From an uncultured Rhodospirillaceae bacterium (lineage in GTDB: Bacteria > Pseudomonadota > Alphaproteobacteria > Azospirillales > Azospirillaceae), in the NCBI GenBank assembly GCA_937927415.1, contig CALBDS010000059.1, forward strand, positions 1-64,000: a stretch of DNA of 64,000 bases, read 5' to 3'. Below, piece by piece: positions 43,707 to 52,825 of the stretch; position 1 is the stretch's first letter, and each line of letters opens with the position of its first letter. A model generated the notes under the pieces. The model was not told the origin of the DNA and searched no databases. It worked only from the letters and a program-made list of their open reading frames with translations. A program made the translations under genes and the position numbers.

Positions 43707-44147
43707 TCAATAGTGCCGGTGGTGCCCATAATAGCCGCCATACCATCCCCCATGGTGGCCCCAGCCGCCGCCGACGTACACGCCGCCGACGAACAGGGGC
43801 GGGCCGTACACCCACGGATTCGCAACATAGGCCGGGGGGTAATAGGGCCGGTAGACACGGGGTGCGACCACATAGGTCTGCGGCTCCGGCACGACGACCG
43901 CCGTCGGGCCGGTGACCATCTGCTGGATGCGCCAACTGCCGTCCGGTTGCAGACAGGCGGTGCCATAGGCCCGCTGGGGCGTGCCGCCGACCATCACCGA
44001 CGTGTTGAACTCCCGGCAGCTTTGGGGCGGGGCGGCGACCGCCACCGGAATCCCCCGCGGCGGAACGGGGGCGCATCCCGCGCACAGCAGGCCCGTGAGG
44101 ACAGCCCCCTTAAGGACAGCCATCATGGGCACAGGCTTCGTCTTCAT
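43707..44147 (-). CDS. Small lipoprotein with Gly/Tyr/His-rich tail, function unknown
   Basis: A 146-aa protein with a lipoprotein signal (LKGAVLTGLLCAGCAP; the cleavage Cys is probably C25). A short domain CREFNTSVMVGGTPQRAYGTACLQPDGSWRI resembles the 17-kDa surface antigen/RcnB-like type often written PDGSWR. The tail is Pro/Tyr then Gly/His-rich (WGHHGGWYGGYYGHHRHY). It probably sits on the inner face of the outer membrane. The His-rich end could bind metal, which is a guess. Confidence 0.75.
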   Translation of the reverse strand: MKTKPVPMMAVLKGAVLTGLLCAGCAPVPPRGIPVAVAAPPQSCREFNTSVMVGGTPQRAYGTACLQPDGSWRIQQMVTGPTAVVVPEPQTYVVAPRVYRPYYPPAYVANPWVYGPPLFVGGVYVGGGWGHHGGWYGGYYGHHRHY

Positions 44148-44408
44148 GATGCAGGCTCCTGCCGAAACGCGCCGGCCCCCGGCATCCTGGGATGGGAAGG
44201 GGCCGGCTTGGGGCAGGGTACGGCCCGACTGTTGCTGAACGATGACGAAGCAAGCGGGAAAATGTAACGGACCGTAACAGCCCCCATCCGGTGCTGCTGG
44301 ATGATCCGTCTCGATGACTGTTTGTCGCTGCGCCGGATCGGCAATTGCTTTTTCAAAAAGTTGTGATTACCATAATAAAAGACAATTTTATAAACACATA
44401 AAAACAAC
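44148..44408. promoter_or_regulatory. AT-rich control region before the three-gene unknown operon
   Basis: There is no gene in these 261 bases. The right part (44340-44408) is sharply AT-rich. It offers a TTACCA / 16 bases / TATAAA promoter (44367-44394), which would start transcription about 8 bases before the ATG at 44409, giving a very short leader without a clear ribosome binding site. CTTTTTCAAAAAG at about 44348-44360 is a short palindrome and a possible operator. Confidence 0.4.
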
Positions 44409-45377
44409 ATGATCATCCATAAGTGGTGTGAGCGGGCAAAATTGGAGCAGGTCGGGGGGTATAACCACCTGCATGCCAATTTCCGCCACTCGGCTCAGCA
44501 AAATCTGTTGTCGCCGGATGCGGTCGACAGTTTTGCAGCGGGGTTGGATGCGGCCATGAGGGCGGGTGCCGTGGATTTCAAGCAACCGCCAGGGATCAGG
44601 GCCGCTGCGGCAGCGGTTGAAGAAGCGTCCAAGGAAACATTCAAGAAGTCACCACCCTTGCCCGATTTTCGCTTTCTCGGGCCTCCGGTTTCGGTTGCGG
44701 CTGGGGATCTGTTCGTGAACGTGGCCTTCTGGTCGGTGCCGGACTCGGCAACCGGGGGTGGGCCGTCAGTTCCCAACAGGGATCAGCATCGGGTGGTTTG
44801 GCTGACGGTGGAGGCGGAGGTCATCACGGTCTTGAAAAGGGTGCAGAGCACCTTGCCGACCGCCGACCTGTCGGAGATGGATTTTTTCCGGGAACTGATT
44901 CATGGCCTTGGCCTGAAAGCCAGCAGCTGGGGATCGGTGGGCGGGAAATATGAATGCACTGTCCGGTTGGGGAAAGTGATGGAAGACGGCGCTTTGCGGC
45001 GTCCTCATGCGCTCAGCACCGGCTATGAGGACCGCTTTTGTGGTGAGTCGCCTTATGCCCCGTACGGCAGCACGGCCGACAACCGCACGGGTGAAGCCGG
45101 GTTCCCCGAGGCTATCTGTCTGTCGGGGAAGGTCACGCTGTTGACCGATGGTGCTGAGTATGAAGATCTGCGCAAACGGCTTAGCCCATTTGCATCATGG
45201 ATCGGCCGCCAACCCGGGCCTATCCGGGCTAGTCTCGACGGAGCTGAGCTTTTTGCGATCAATGCGCCATATGATCCTCAGATTCAAGGCGTTATCATCA
45301 ATCGCCTGAGCGAGACGCGGGCTGGCTGCAAGGGGCCGCCCGACTATTGCGTATGCAGGGCAGGAGGGATGTCATGA
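44409..45377 (+). CDS. Unknown protein A of the 44.4-49.3 kb operon
   Basis: A 322-aa protein that I do not recognise. It has no signal peptide and no membrane segment. Predicted by eye: a helical N-terminal third (AAGLDAAMRAG, AAAAAVEEASKETF), then a mixed alpha/beta core (VSVAAGDLFVNVAFWSVPD; HRVVWLTVEAEVITVLKRV), and a cysteine-bearing C-terminus (AGCKGPPDYCVC). GC content is visibly lower than in neighbouring genes. The stop overlaps the next ATG by four bases (ATGA), with AGGAGG in its last codons, so the two are coupled. Confidence 0.7.
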   Translation: MIIHKWCERAKLEQVGGYNHLHANFRHSAQQNLLSPDAVDSFAAGLDAAMRAGAVDFKQPPGIRAAAAAVEEASKETFKKSPPLPDFRFLGPPVSVAAGDLFVNVAFWSVPDSATGGGPSVPNRDQHRVVWLTVEAEVITVLKRVQSTLPTADLSEMDFFRELIHGLGLKASSWGSVGGKYECTVRLGKVMEDGALRRPHALSTGYEDRFCGESPYAPYGSTADNRTGEAGFPEAICLSGKVTLLTDGAEYEDLRKRLSPFASWIGRQPGPIRASLDGAELFAINAPYDPQIQGVIINRLSETRAGCKGPPDYCVCRAGGMS

Positions 45378-46342
45378 ACACAACACCAGGGCTGCAGGCA
45401 GAAAGACAATACGCCATCGCCAACGGTGGCGGGCCGTACGAGGGGTTCGTGCGCGATCTGAAACGGCTGCGCGATACGGGCTTTGCCGATTGGCTGAAGG
45501 CGTCCTTCTGCGGTCCCGACCCCAGCCCGAAGCCGGGCTGGTTTTACAGCAATTCCGATGCGTTGTTCGGACAGCAATTCTGTCTGGCGGCGGAATCCTT
45601 TGACGATGATGCCAGGAGGGTGGCCGCAGAGGGCATCCACTGGGCCATGGCCGCGTTTGATCCCGAACAGGGCGTGCCCTACGGCCTGCTTGAACTGGTG
45701 GGGGTGGCTGAAGCGATGGGGGCTGCCGACCTTCTCCCCCAGGTCGCCCAGTCCTTGACAGTCTGGTTCGATCCCGATGCTCGGGCCTTCGTCCGAGGCT
45801 TGGAGAGTGCCGAAGATGTCCTTATCCTGCGGGAAATACTGGAATGCGCTTTCCGCCTGTCGCCTGCCGGCATGGGAGCGGGGTCGGACAGTCAGATGCA
45901 TTTCGAGCCGATCGCGCAGTGGGCGTCAGCCATTTTGTTGCGTCACCCCCATGCGCTCCGCCGGGCTTTCGTCCCGGCCTATGCCCCCATGTACATGCTG
46001 GCCCTGTGCGGGAACACCCGCGAAGCGGATCGAAAACGCATGGCCGGGGTAGTGGAAAGCGGCTGGCGGACCGATGACGATCCGTTTCCATCCCTTTTTA
46101 CCTTTCCGTCTGACAAGAAACCCGGCGCCGTCTATCCCTACAATTATGACAGGCTGACGGATCTCGCCGACCGCTTCCTGAACGAATCCAGGGGGGATGT
46201 ACCGACCATTCAAGCCGAAAATCCCTTCGAAAGAGAGGGGGCTCTCTCGGCAACCGATGCGGTGTTCCGCCCCAAATACGATTGGGGATATCTGAAAGCG
46301 ACGGTCGAAGAAGTGATGGAGCGGGAGCTCGAACCGGCATGA
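45374..46342 (+). CDS. Unknown protein B of the 44.4-49.3 kb operon
   Basis: A 322-aa mostly helical protein with no recognised family. It has alternating helices rich in A, L and D (RRVAAEGIHWAMAAFDPE; LLELVGVAEAMGAADLLPQVAQSL; ALRRAFVPAYAPMYMLALCG), which suggests a repeat-type helical scaffold. It has no signal or membrane segment. The ATG at 45374 overlaps gene A and has AGGAGG six bases upstream; the frame upstream of it is inside gene A. Its stop overlaps the start of gene C. Confidence 0.72.
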   Translation: MNTTPGLQAERQYAIANGGGPYEGFVRDLKRLRDTGFADWLKASFCGPDPSPKPGWFYSNSDALFGQQFCLAAESFDDDARRVAAEGIHWAMAAFDPEQGVPYGLLELVGVAEAMGAADLLPQVAQSLTVWFDPDARAFVRGLESAEDVLILREILECAFRLSPAGMGAGSDSQMHFEPIAQWASAILLRHPHALRRAFVPAYAPMYMLALCGNTREADRKRMAGVVESGWRTDDDPFPSLFTFPSDKKPGAVYPYNYDRLTDLADRFLNESRGDVPTIQAENPFEREGALSATDAVFRPKYDWGYLKATVEEVMERELEPA

Positions 46343-49302
46343 TGCCCGATACCGCCACCCCCGCGGCCGGGGGAGATAGAGTCTTCTCCGCCGATGATAT
46401 CGCCCGCGCGCAAAAATGGCTCGCCGAGGTGGCGCAGCGCCCCATCGTCGGCGCTATCCGTTTTCGCAATGCCCTTCAGGCGTTCGTCCGCGGCGTTGAT
46501 CACTCCCACAGTGTGACCGCACCCCTGAAAATCATGGCGGTCGATACGTCCGAAGTGGTCGCCCTGGCCAGTTATGACCAGCCTTCATATCGGAATTTTA
46601 CCTTCGGGAAGCTGCTGGAGAAGGAGGACGGCCAATCCCGGCGCCTGGAAGCTTTGGATCAATTGATCAACCATCATCTTCTGGTCGGGCGCGAGGAGCC
46701 ATTTCTCCTGACGCCATCCCACGCGGATGAGATCATCATCATTCGACAGGCGACGTCCCGTCAGGCATACGTTCAGGCCAGGACGGTGGCACAGTCCAAT
46801 TTCGGGAGGATCAGTCAAAATCAACGCCGGATCATTCGCAAATGGTTCGATGAGCAATACGGCCGGAATCTGGAAGAGAGGTGGCGCGAATTCAAGGAGC
46901 AATTTCTGGAGGATATCAGCGATTCGTTCCTGGAATCCTTGGTCCGGGGAACAAAGGCAGCCAACTCGCTCGATGCTTTTATCCGAGATGCCCCTTATGT
47001 TTTTCTGCGGTCGCCGTCTGCGGGGCCACGGTCATTGGCGAGGTATGTCCAATCCCAGTATGATTGGGGCTTCGATTGGGCGGCGTACGACGACTACCGC
47101 AGCCGTCCCGAGGTTCTGGGGCGGGCGCGCGGAATTATGTCGGTGGTCCGCGATCTGCTGTTGCGGGTCCGCCGTGGAAACCGCTCGCCGCAGGTCGTTC
47201 GTGATGCCGCGGAGCGGGATGCGCAGGCGATGGCACTGATCGACCTGCTGAATCGCTTCTTCGTCGCTCAGAAATCCAATGTCCGCATCGACCTGGTCAG
47301 CCGCAGCCCGTCGCTTCACGCTCTGATGGCCGCTCTGCCCGAAGGGGCTGTGCATCTGACGCTGCGGCATCCTTTGTTCCTGCCGGATATCTACAAATTC
47401 GATCTTCAGCAACTCGACCGCTTGGGCGAAGCGTTGCTGCGGGTGGATGCCACCCTGGCATCGGCCATCGATATCGGGTCCCTGTCGAATGAAGCCAACC
47501 TGATCCATGAGGTCAAGCTCTGTGCCCTTGATGTGGTCGATGTGCTCGAAGGTGCCCTGACGGTCCGTCAGGCCCTGGAGAGCCGGTTGTTCGACGATGT
47601 GGCCGGCGATGCGGAGTTGTCTCAGCTTATCAAGGGTTTTTTCCGTCAGGTGGAAGAGGGGGGGGCCGATGGCCGGGATCTCTTCGCTTCCGATCTTCTG
47701 GCGCAGTTGGCCCAGCGCAACAAGGGGTTGGCGGAATTTGCCCGTCCGTGGGTGTTCGACCAGTCCCATGAAACGGTCCCGTTCCGTCTGATCGACTTTT
47801 TCCCCCCCGAAAAAGAACTGGATGATGAAAGCGTTCAGTATGAAAAACGGGAGAAGGGAAAGCCCCGCCCACCGCAGCCGATCGACGGCTTCATGCCCGA
47901 TTCCCTGATGGCGATCCGGGCGGATCAGGGGGGATTTCGCCGTGTGTTCTTCGTGCATTCCGGCCGGGTGGCTCGGCTGATCCGGCGGTCGCAAGTTTTC
48001 CATCATGGGGAAGACGCCGTTTTTCCGCAACTGGCGAATGTGCCGGTTGATACTATGTTCAGCCAGTTATCGGTGGCGCTCGATACCTTGATAACTCCCG
48101 AGAGTGAAGGCCCGTGCGCAGACGATAACGCGGTTTTCAATCTCGACGCCACCTTGCTGGTCTGTCTGGCCTTTGCCAGCCGTGGTCGGTACGACACGGC
48201 GATTTCGCTGGCATCGACGGTGCTGCACAAGATCACCTCGGAACTTCGCTATGGTCCCGGGGAGATGCTGTCCGAAGAAAGGATGCGGGAACGGTTGGCC
48301 TATCGGGAGCTGTTCTTGTGCCGCCATTATTGTGAACGCGCGCTGGCCCGGCTCGATTTCTTTTCCGAGGAACGCAGGTTGGCGGACAGCAAGGGGTCCG
48401 TCCTGAAAAATCTGGCCCGCGCCCAGCGGGATCTGGATTTCGCCACACTGATGACCGAACAGGTCGAGTTGTGCATGGGATGCAAGCGTCCTTCGCCGGC
48501 CGGCAATCAGGTGGTGCGGGATGAACGTCTCAGGCTGGCGCATTTGGGGACGTGGATCGACCAGTTGATGATGCTCCTCTATGTCGAGGCGGTTTGGGAT
48601 GACGAAGAATGGCCCGACCCCCGCATTCACGCGCATCGGGAACGGTTTGATATCTTCACTGCTGCCGGCCTTATCAAGGAAATTACCCTGATCGCCTGGA
48701 CCGTCCATGAGAAGCGGGAGGTTTTGACGGCAGGAAGAAACGACGTTCATGCAGAAAATATGGATCGTTATTACGCTTATATCGAAGTCAGTTGTTTTCA
48801 GAGTGCGCTTTTCCTGTTCTGCCTCTTTCTGGCGTATCCACTCAGCCCACCTTTGCATCGGTTGTGGCTGGGAGATGCAAGTTTGGATCCGGAACGGATT
48901 CTTGTCTTTCGCGACTGGCGTGATTGGTACAGCCGCTATCGGTCGCTCGATGACCAGTACCGCTTTGACATGCGTCCCCGCGGCCTGCTGGAAACCGTGT
49001 GCGATACGGTGTTGAAAGCGTCCGGGTTGCCCGAATCTCCCAAAGGCGCGCCGGGACGGGGGAGAGTCAAACAATCGGACTCTTTGTTCGAGATCCTCAA
49101 AGAGTGCCGTGAGCGGTTGAACGGCATCGGAGCCTGCGGAATTGCGGATGGAAGGGGCAACGATGTTTCCGGCAACGGGGATGCCTCTGGGCTTGTGGCG
49201 CTGATGGCGGAGGCCCTGGCCGAACGGATCGACTTCATCATCAGCCGGGATCCCCTTCTGGCCCGGTGTGCCGCGGGCCGGAAGGAAGGGGCGGACGATT
49301 GA
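46339..49302 (+). CDS. Large unknown protein C; possible PIN-like domain plus TPR-like helices
   Basis: A protein of about 987 aa translated from an ATGATG overlapping the gene B stop. Residues about 60-350 recall a PIN-like nuclease core. KIMAVDTSEVVALAS (D69) could be strand 1, LLTPSHADE (E131) the second acidic site and AERDAQAMALIDLLNRF (D294) the third. RIDLVSRSPSLHALM would be strand 4, but its usual Asp is Ser here. Residues about 600-700 look TPR-like (AFASRGRYDTAISLAST). One hydrophobic stretch (SALFLFCLFLAYPL, near 830) could be a buried helix. CMGCKR near 711 is a single CxxC. The PIN assignment is tentative; the gene itself is certain. Confidence 0.75.
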   Translation: MMPDTATPAAGGDRVFSADDIARAQKWLAEVAQRPIVGAIRFRNALQAFVRGVDHSHSVTAPLKIMAVDTSEVVALASYDQPSYRNFTFGKLLEKEDGQSRRLEALDQLINHHLLVGREEPFLLTPSHADEIIIIRQATSRQAYVQARTVAQSNFGRISQNQRRIIRKWFDEQYGRNLEERWREFKEQFLEDISDSFLESLVRGTKAANSLDAFIRDAPYVFLRSPSAGPRSLARYVQSQYDWGFDWAAYDDYRSRPEVLGRARGIMSVVRDLLLRVRRGNRSPQVVRDAAERDAQAMALIDLLNRFFVAQKSNVRIDLVSRSPSLHALMAALPEGAVHLTLRHPLFLPDIYKFDLQQLDRLGEALLRVDATLASAIDIGSLSNEANLIHEVKLCALDVVDVLEGALTVRQALESRLFDDVAGDAELSQLIKGFFRQVEEGGADGRDLFASDLLAQLAQRNKGLAEFARPWVFDQSHETVPFRLIDFFPPEKELDDESVQYEKREKGKPRPPQPIDGFMPDSLMAIRADQGGFRRVFFVHSGRVARLIRRSQVFHHGEDAVFPQLANVPVDTMFSQLSVALDTLITPESEGPCADDNAVFNLDATLLVCLAFASRGRYDTAISLASTVLHKITSELRYGPGEMLSEERMRERLAYRELFLCRHYCERALARLDFFSEERRLADSKGSVLKNLARAQRDLDFATLMTEQVELCMGCKRPSPAGNQVVRDERLRLAHLGTWIDQLMMLLYVEAVWDDEEWPDPRIHAHRERFDIFTAAGLIKEITLIAWTVHEKREVLTAGRNDVHAENMDRYYAYIEVSCFQSALFLFCLFLAYPLSPPLHRLWLGDASLDPERILVFRDWRDWYSRYRSLDDQYRFDMRPRGLLETVCDTVLKASGLPESPKGAPGRGRVKQSDSLFEILKECRERLNGIGACGIADGRGNDVSGNGDASGLVALMAEALAERIDFIISRDPLLARCAAGRKEGADD

Positions 49303-49311
49303 TCGCCCGCC

Positions 49312-51396
49312 TTACCCCCGCCTGAGGGCGTTGAGCAGGATGCCGATGGTGGTGCCGTTGTGCAGGATGGCGGTGCCCACCGGCGACAGCAGGCCAAGCG
49401 CGGCCGCACTCAGGATCGCCGTGTTCAGACCGACCGTCAGACGGTAATTGGTGCCGATCAGCGCCATGGTCGCGTTGGCCGTTTCCTTGGCATCGGCCAC
49501 CCGCTCGATCCGGTCCTCCAGCAGGGCGATATCGGCGGTCAGGCGGGCGATGTCGGCACCCTTCTGCATGGCGATGCCCACATGGGCGCCGGCCAGGGCG
49601 GGGGCGTCGTTGATGCCGTCGCCGACAAAGGCGATGTGGGCGCCCTGGCGGCTCAACTCCTCGACGATGCGGGCCTTGTCGGCGGGCAGGAGTTCGGCGT
49701 GAACGCCGTCCAGCCCCAGTTCTTCCGCCAGTTCGGCGGCGCGGTCGCGGTGGTCGCCGGTCAGCAGCAGGATGCGCCGCACCCCCGCCTGCCGCAGCCG
49801 GGCGATGGTGGCGGCACTGGTCTCCCGGATGCTGTCCTTCAATCCCAGAACCCCCACCAGCTTGCCGCCGAAGCCGATGAACAGCAGCGTCTTGCCCTCG
49901 TGATACAGCCGGTCGATGACGGCCTCGTGGGCGGAGATGTCGATCCCTTCGTCCTCCTGCACGAAATGGCGGGAGCCGACGACGATCCGTTTGCCGTCGA
50001 TGACGCTGGCCACCCCATGGGCGACGATGAACTGCACCTCCTGATGGTCGAAATGGCGGTGGTTGTCGCTTTCGCGCGCCGCCGCCACCACCGCCATCGC
50101 CAGAGGGTGGAAGTAATGCTCCTCCACCGATGCCGCCAGACAGATCAGGTCATGGGGGCTGTAGGCGGCGTCGAAGGTGATGGAATCGGTGACATGCAGC
50201 ATGCCGGTCGTCAGCGTGCCGGTCTTGTCGAAGACGAAGGTGTCGGCCTGGGCCAGCCGCTCCAGCGCCCCGGCGCCCTTCACCAGAATCCCCGATTTTC
50301 CGGCGCCGAACATGGCGGATTTGAAGGCGACCGGCGTCGCCAGCTTCAGGGCACAGGAATAATCGGCCTGCAGCACCGATGCCGCACTCTGCCATGTGCC
50401 GGTCATCAGGGCCGAGGCGCCGGCCAGCCGCAGCACCGTGGGCACAAGCTGGTCGGCCAGCCGGGCGGCCTCCAACTGCGCGGTGCTCTTGGCGGTCAGC
50501 GACTGTTCGACGTAATCGGCGATGCGGGCGGCGGCGGTGTGCCCGCCCACCTGCTCGGCGTAGATGACCAGCCGCCCTTCCTCCATCAGCGTGCCCGACA
50601 GCACGCCGTCGCCGCGTTCCTTGGCCACCGGCACGCTTTCGCCGGTCATGGCCGCCTGATTGACGGTGGCGGAGCCGCTCAGCACCGTGCCGTCCACCGG
50701 GATGACCGCCCCGGCCCCGACCACCACCGATTCCCCCACCATGATGCTGTCGGCGGGAACCAGCACCTCCACCCCGTCGCGCAGCACCCAGATTTCGTCA
50801 CTGGACGGGCGCAGCAGGTGTTTCAGCAGGCTGTCGGAGCGGCGGGCGATGGTTTCTTCCATATATTCGCCCAGCGCCAGCATGAAGGTGGTGGTGTTGG
50901 CGGCGGTGAAATCCCGGCGGGCCAACGAAATGGATACCGCCATCGCTTCGAGAACGTGGGAGGTGATGCCCTCGCGGGCATAGATCCCCGTGGCTTCCCG
51001 CAGCAGCGGCAGCGCCCCGGCCAGAGCGACCGGCAGCCGCAGCGGCATGGGCAGCAGGAAGCTGCCCGCCAGGGTCGCCAGCCGCACCATCACATCCCGG
51101 CTGTGAGCACCGCCGTCGGCGGCGGGAACCGCGGCCGGTTCGTCGGTGGGAACGGGCAGGGCGGCCAGGGCGCGGCACAGCCCCTCGGCACTGGTGCGCC
51201 CGCGGTCGTAGCGGATGGCCAGCGACCGCGCGGCGGGCGATACCCGCACCGCTTCCACCCCCTCCACCCGTTCGACGGCGCGGCGCAGGGCGGCGGCGTC
51301 ACTCCGGCTGGCCGGGCGGCAGCGATAGCGTAGCCGCACCCGGCCGGGGATGTGGTGGACCGGCTCCAGCGCCACGAACCACGGGGCGGTGCTCAT
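49312..51396 (-). CDS. P1B-type heavy-metal translocating ATPase with HMA_2-like N-terminus
   Basis: A 694-aa transport ATPase. The N-terminal domain lacks CxxC and begins HHIPGRVRLRY (about 14-24), an HMA_2-like fold. Then follow the membrane segments, actuator TGES (251-254), TM motif SCALKLATP (347-355) in place of CPC, phosphorylation site D390 (FDKTGTLT), EEHYFHPLA and GDGINDAPAL. The SCALK motif differs from classic Cu(+) (CPC) and Zn pumps, so the metal is open; Mn, Fe or Zn are possible. It is last in a six-gene operon and overlaps the previous gene by four bases. Confidence 0.88.
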   Translation of the reverse strand: MSTAPWFVALEPVHHIPGRVRLRYRCRPASRSDAAALRRAVERVEGVEAVRVSPAARSLAIRYDRGRTSAEGLCRALAALPVPTDEPAAVPAADGGAHSRDVMVRLATLAGSFLLPMPLRLPVALAGALPLLREATGIYAREGITSHVLEAMAVSISLARRDFTAANTTTFMLALGEYMEETIARRSDSLLKHLLRPSSDEIWVLRDGVEVLVPADSIMVGESVVVGAGAVIPVDGTVLSGSATVNQAAMTGESVPVAKERGDGVLSGTLMEEGRLVIYAEQVGGHTAAARIADYVEQSLTAKSTAQLEAARLADQLVPTVLRLAGASALMTGTWQSAASVLQADYSCALKLATPVAFKSAMFGAGKSGILVKGAGALERLAQADTFVFDKTGTLTTGMLHVTDSITFDAAYSPHDLICLAASVEEHYFHPLAMAVVAAARESDNHRHFDHQEVQFIVAHGVASVIDGKRIVVGSRHFVQEDEGIDISAHEAVIDRLYHEGKTLLFIGFGGKLVGVLGLKDSIRETSAATIARLRQAGVRRILLLTGDHRDRAAELAEELGLDGVHAELLPADKARIVEELSRQGAHIAFVGDGINDAPALAGAHVGIAMQKGADIARLTADIALLEDRIERVADAKETANATMALIGTNYRLTVGLNTAILSAAALGLLSPVGTAILHNGTTIGILLNALRRG

Positions 51397-51743
51397 AGCT
51401 CACCGGCCCGTTCGGCCTCCAGTTCGGCCTGGAGGTCGGCGACCTGCTCCTTCATCTCGGCCAGACCGCCGGCAAGGCTGCCGTACAGCTTCAGCCCCGA
51501 TCGGATGATCTTGCCGCGCAGTTCGTCGTCGGACAGCACATAGGCCGCAGCGGCCCCGATCAACGCCCCCACCAGGAACTGTTCTTGCGGGCGCGACGGC
51601 AGCAGGCTGGTCAGCCCGCCCAGAATTCCCTGATTGCGGGCCTGCATCGCGGCGGGGGGTGTCCAGCCGGCGGCCGCCATGTCGCTGTAAAGGCGCTGCT
51701 GCTGCTTCCACGCCTTTTTCGACGCTTTCTTCTTCTTAGCCAA
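51393..51743 (-). CDS. Small Lys-rich N-terminus / coiled-coil protein of the metal-ATPase operon
   Basis: A 116-aa protein beginning with a strongly basic stretch (MAKKKKASKKAWKQQQRL). It continues with a Gly/Ala hydrophobic segment (VGALIGAAAAYVL) and a C-terminal coiled coil (LAEMKEQVADLQAELEAER). The start is TTG at 51743 with GGAGGAG seven bases upstream. It overlaps both neighbours. The layout (short transmembrane helix plus soluble helix) resembles small scaffold proteins that accompany metal P-type ATPases; no exact family is recognised. Confidence 0.7.
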   Translation of the reverse strand: MAKKKKASKKAWKQQQRLYSDMAAAGWTPPAAMQARNQGILGGLTSLLPSRPQEQFLVGALIGAAAAYVLSDDELRGKIIRSGLKLYGSLAGGLAEMKEQVADLQAELEAERAGEL

Positions 51744-52065
51744 GGCTATTCTCCTCCTGTGCGGGGCTTTCCGCCGGGTTCAACAGATGTTCGATCGCCA
51801 CCACGCCGGCCACCCCGGCGGCCACCGCCAGCACGGCCCCCGCCGGGTTGCGGGTGCGCACCGCTTCGGCCGCGGCGGTCCCGGCGGCCAGCGCGGCGCC
51901 GCCCTGAAGGGCGTAGCGCAGAATCTTGCGTGCCGGCGGCGGGGAGCCGGCGGTCCAGCGTTCCTGAACCGCCGTCAGCAGGGCCGCCGCCACCATGCCG
52001 CGGGTGAAGGTGGCCGACAGTTCGGGAACCGTCAGGGTGCCGGCCAGCCGGCGCTTGCGTTTCAT
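51736..52065 (-). CDS. Small Ala-rich membrane protein of the metal-ATPase operon
   Basis: A 109-aa protein with a basic start (MKRKRRLAGT) and two Ala/Gly-rich helical hydrophobic stretches (RYALQGGAALAAGTAAAEAV and AGAVLAVAAGVAGVVAIEHLL). It overlaps the PacL-like gene upstream by four bases and the TTG-start gene downstream by eight. I do not recognise the family; the operon suggests an auxiliary part of the ATPase complex. Confidence 0.68.
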   Translation of the reverse strand: MKRKRRLAGTLTVPELSATFTRGMVAAALLTAVQERWTAGSPPPARKILRYALQGGAALAAGTAAAEAVRTRNPAGAVLAVAAGVAGVVAIEHLLNPAESPAQEENSLG

Positions 52066-52424
52066 GGTTCGGTCCCGGCAGGCGGCGGAGCCGGCCGCTC
52101 CGGTTCGGTGGGGGCGGCTTCCGTCGCGGGGGCCGCGGTTTCGGCAACCGTTTCGGCGGGGGCTTCCGGCGCGGGTTCGCCGGCCGCCTCATCCGCCGGT
52201 TCCGGCGTCAGCTTGGTGCGCAGGCGGGCCGAGGTGCGTTCGATGGCCGACAGGCCGGACACCGCGGCATCGCGCACGGCTTCCTGGGCCTTTTCCACGC
52301 CGCACTGGGCCTTTTCCGTGGCGGCGGTGGCCTTGGCCTTCAGCGGCCCGTTGGCCCCTTTCAGCAGACGGGCGCCGGCGGCGCCGACGACAAGGCCCGT
52401 GGCGAAGATCAGCAACGGATACAT
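52062..52424 (-). CDS. PacL/DUF1490-like membrane scaffold protein
   Basis: A 120-aa protein: one N-terminal transmembrane helix (YPLLIFATGLVVGAAGARLL), then an Ala/Lys/Glu amphipathic helix (KAKATAATEKAQCGVEKAQEAVRDAAV), then a Pro/Glu/Ala-rich tail. This is the architecture of PacL-type (DUF1490/DUF6110-like) proteins. In mycobacteria these proteins form membrane platforms with metal P-type ATPases. The similarity is by layout and composition, not alignment. The start at 52424 has AAGGAG six bases upstream. Confidence 0.7.
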   Translation of the reverse strand: MYPLLIFATGLVVGAAGARLLKGANGPLKAKATAATEKAQCGVEKAQEAVRDAAVSGLSAIERTSARLRTKLTPEPADEAAGEPAPEAPAETVAETAAPATEAAPTEPERPAPPPAGTEP

Positions 52425-52461
52425 GATGTTCTCCTTAAGTCCGTTGGGACGGGACCGGCGG

Positions 52462-52779
52462 TCAGGCCGGGCCGGTGACGAGACGCAGCAGCGCATCGGC
52501 CCCGGCGGAGGCCTTCCCCTCCAGAAGATCGGGCCAGGCGGAGGGGGGGATCGCCACCGGGTCGTATTCGATGGTGCAGGACAACGCCAGACGGTTGACG
52601 CTCACCGACCGGATGGCCGGAACCGCCGACAGCGCCCGGTTCAGCGCGGCGATGTCACCGGCCGCCGATGCCAGATCCGCTCCGGCGGCGGCATCCAGTT
52701 TCAAACGGACACGGCCCGGAATGTGGTGGGCGATGCGCAACAGCGCGGTCAGGCGCAGCAGGGAGGGGGACGGCGGCAT
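52462..52779 (-). CDS. Small HMA_2-like domain protein
   Basis: A 105-aa protein carrying HHIPGRVRLKLD, nearly the same motif as in the N-terminus of the ATPase (HHIPGRVRLRY), followed by a beta-alpha-beta pattern (ALSAVPAIRSVSVNRLALSCTIEYDP). It thus looks like a stand-alone copy of the ATPase regulatory domain. No CxxC metal site is present. The ATG at 52779 is preferred over an in-frame TTG at 52791. Confidence 0.72.
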   Translation of the reverse strand: MPPSPSLLRLTALLRIAHHIPGRVRLKLDAAAGADLASAAGDIAALNRALSAVPAIRSVSVNRLALSCTIEYDPVAIPPSAWPDLLEGKASAGADALLRLVTGPA

Positions 52780-52825
52780 GGAACGGCTCAAAAAGCGGGC
52801 GGGAGGCGGGAAGGGTGAGGGCCGG

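Noticed and set aside
41063..43966. A 967-codon minus-strand frame across the TetR/UspA region
   Set aside because: It runs through three well-supported plus-strand genes and an operator; the composition is shadow-like.
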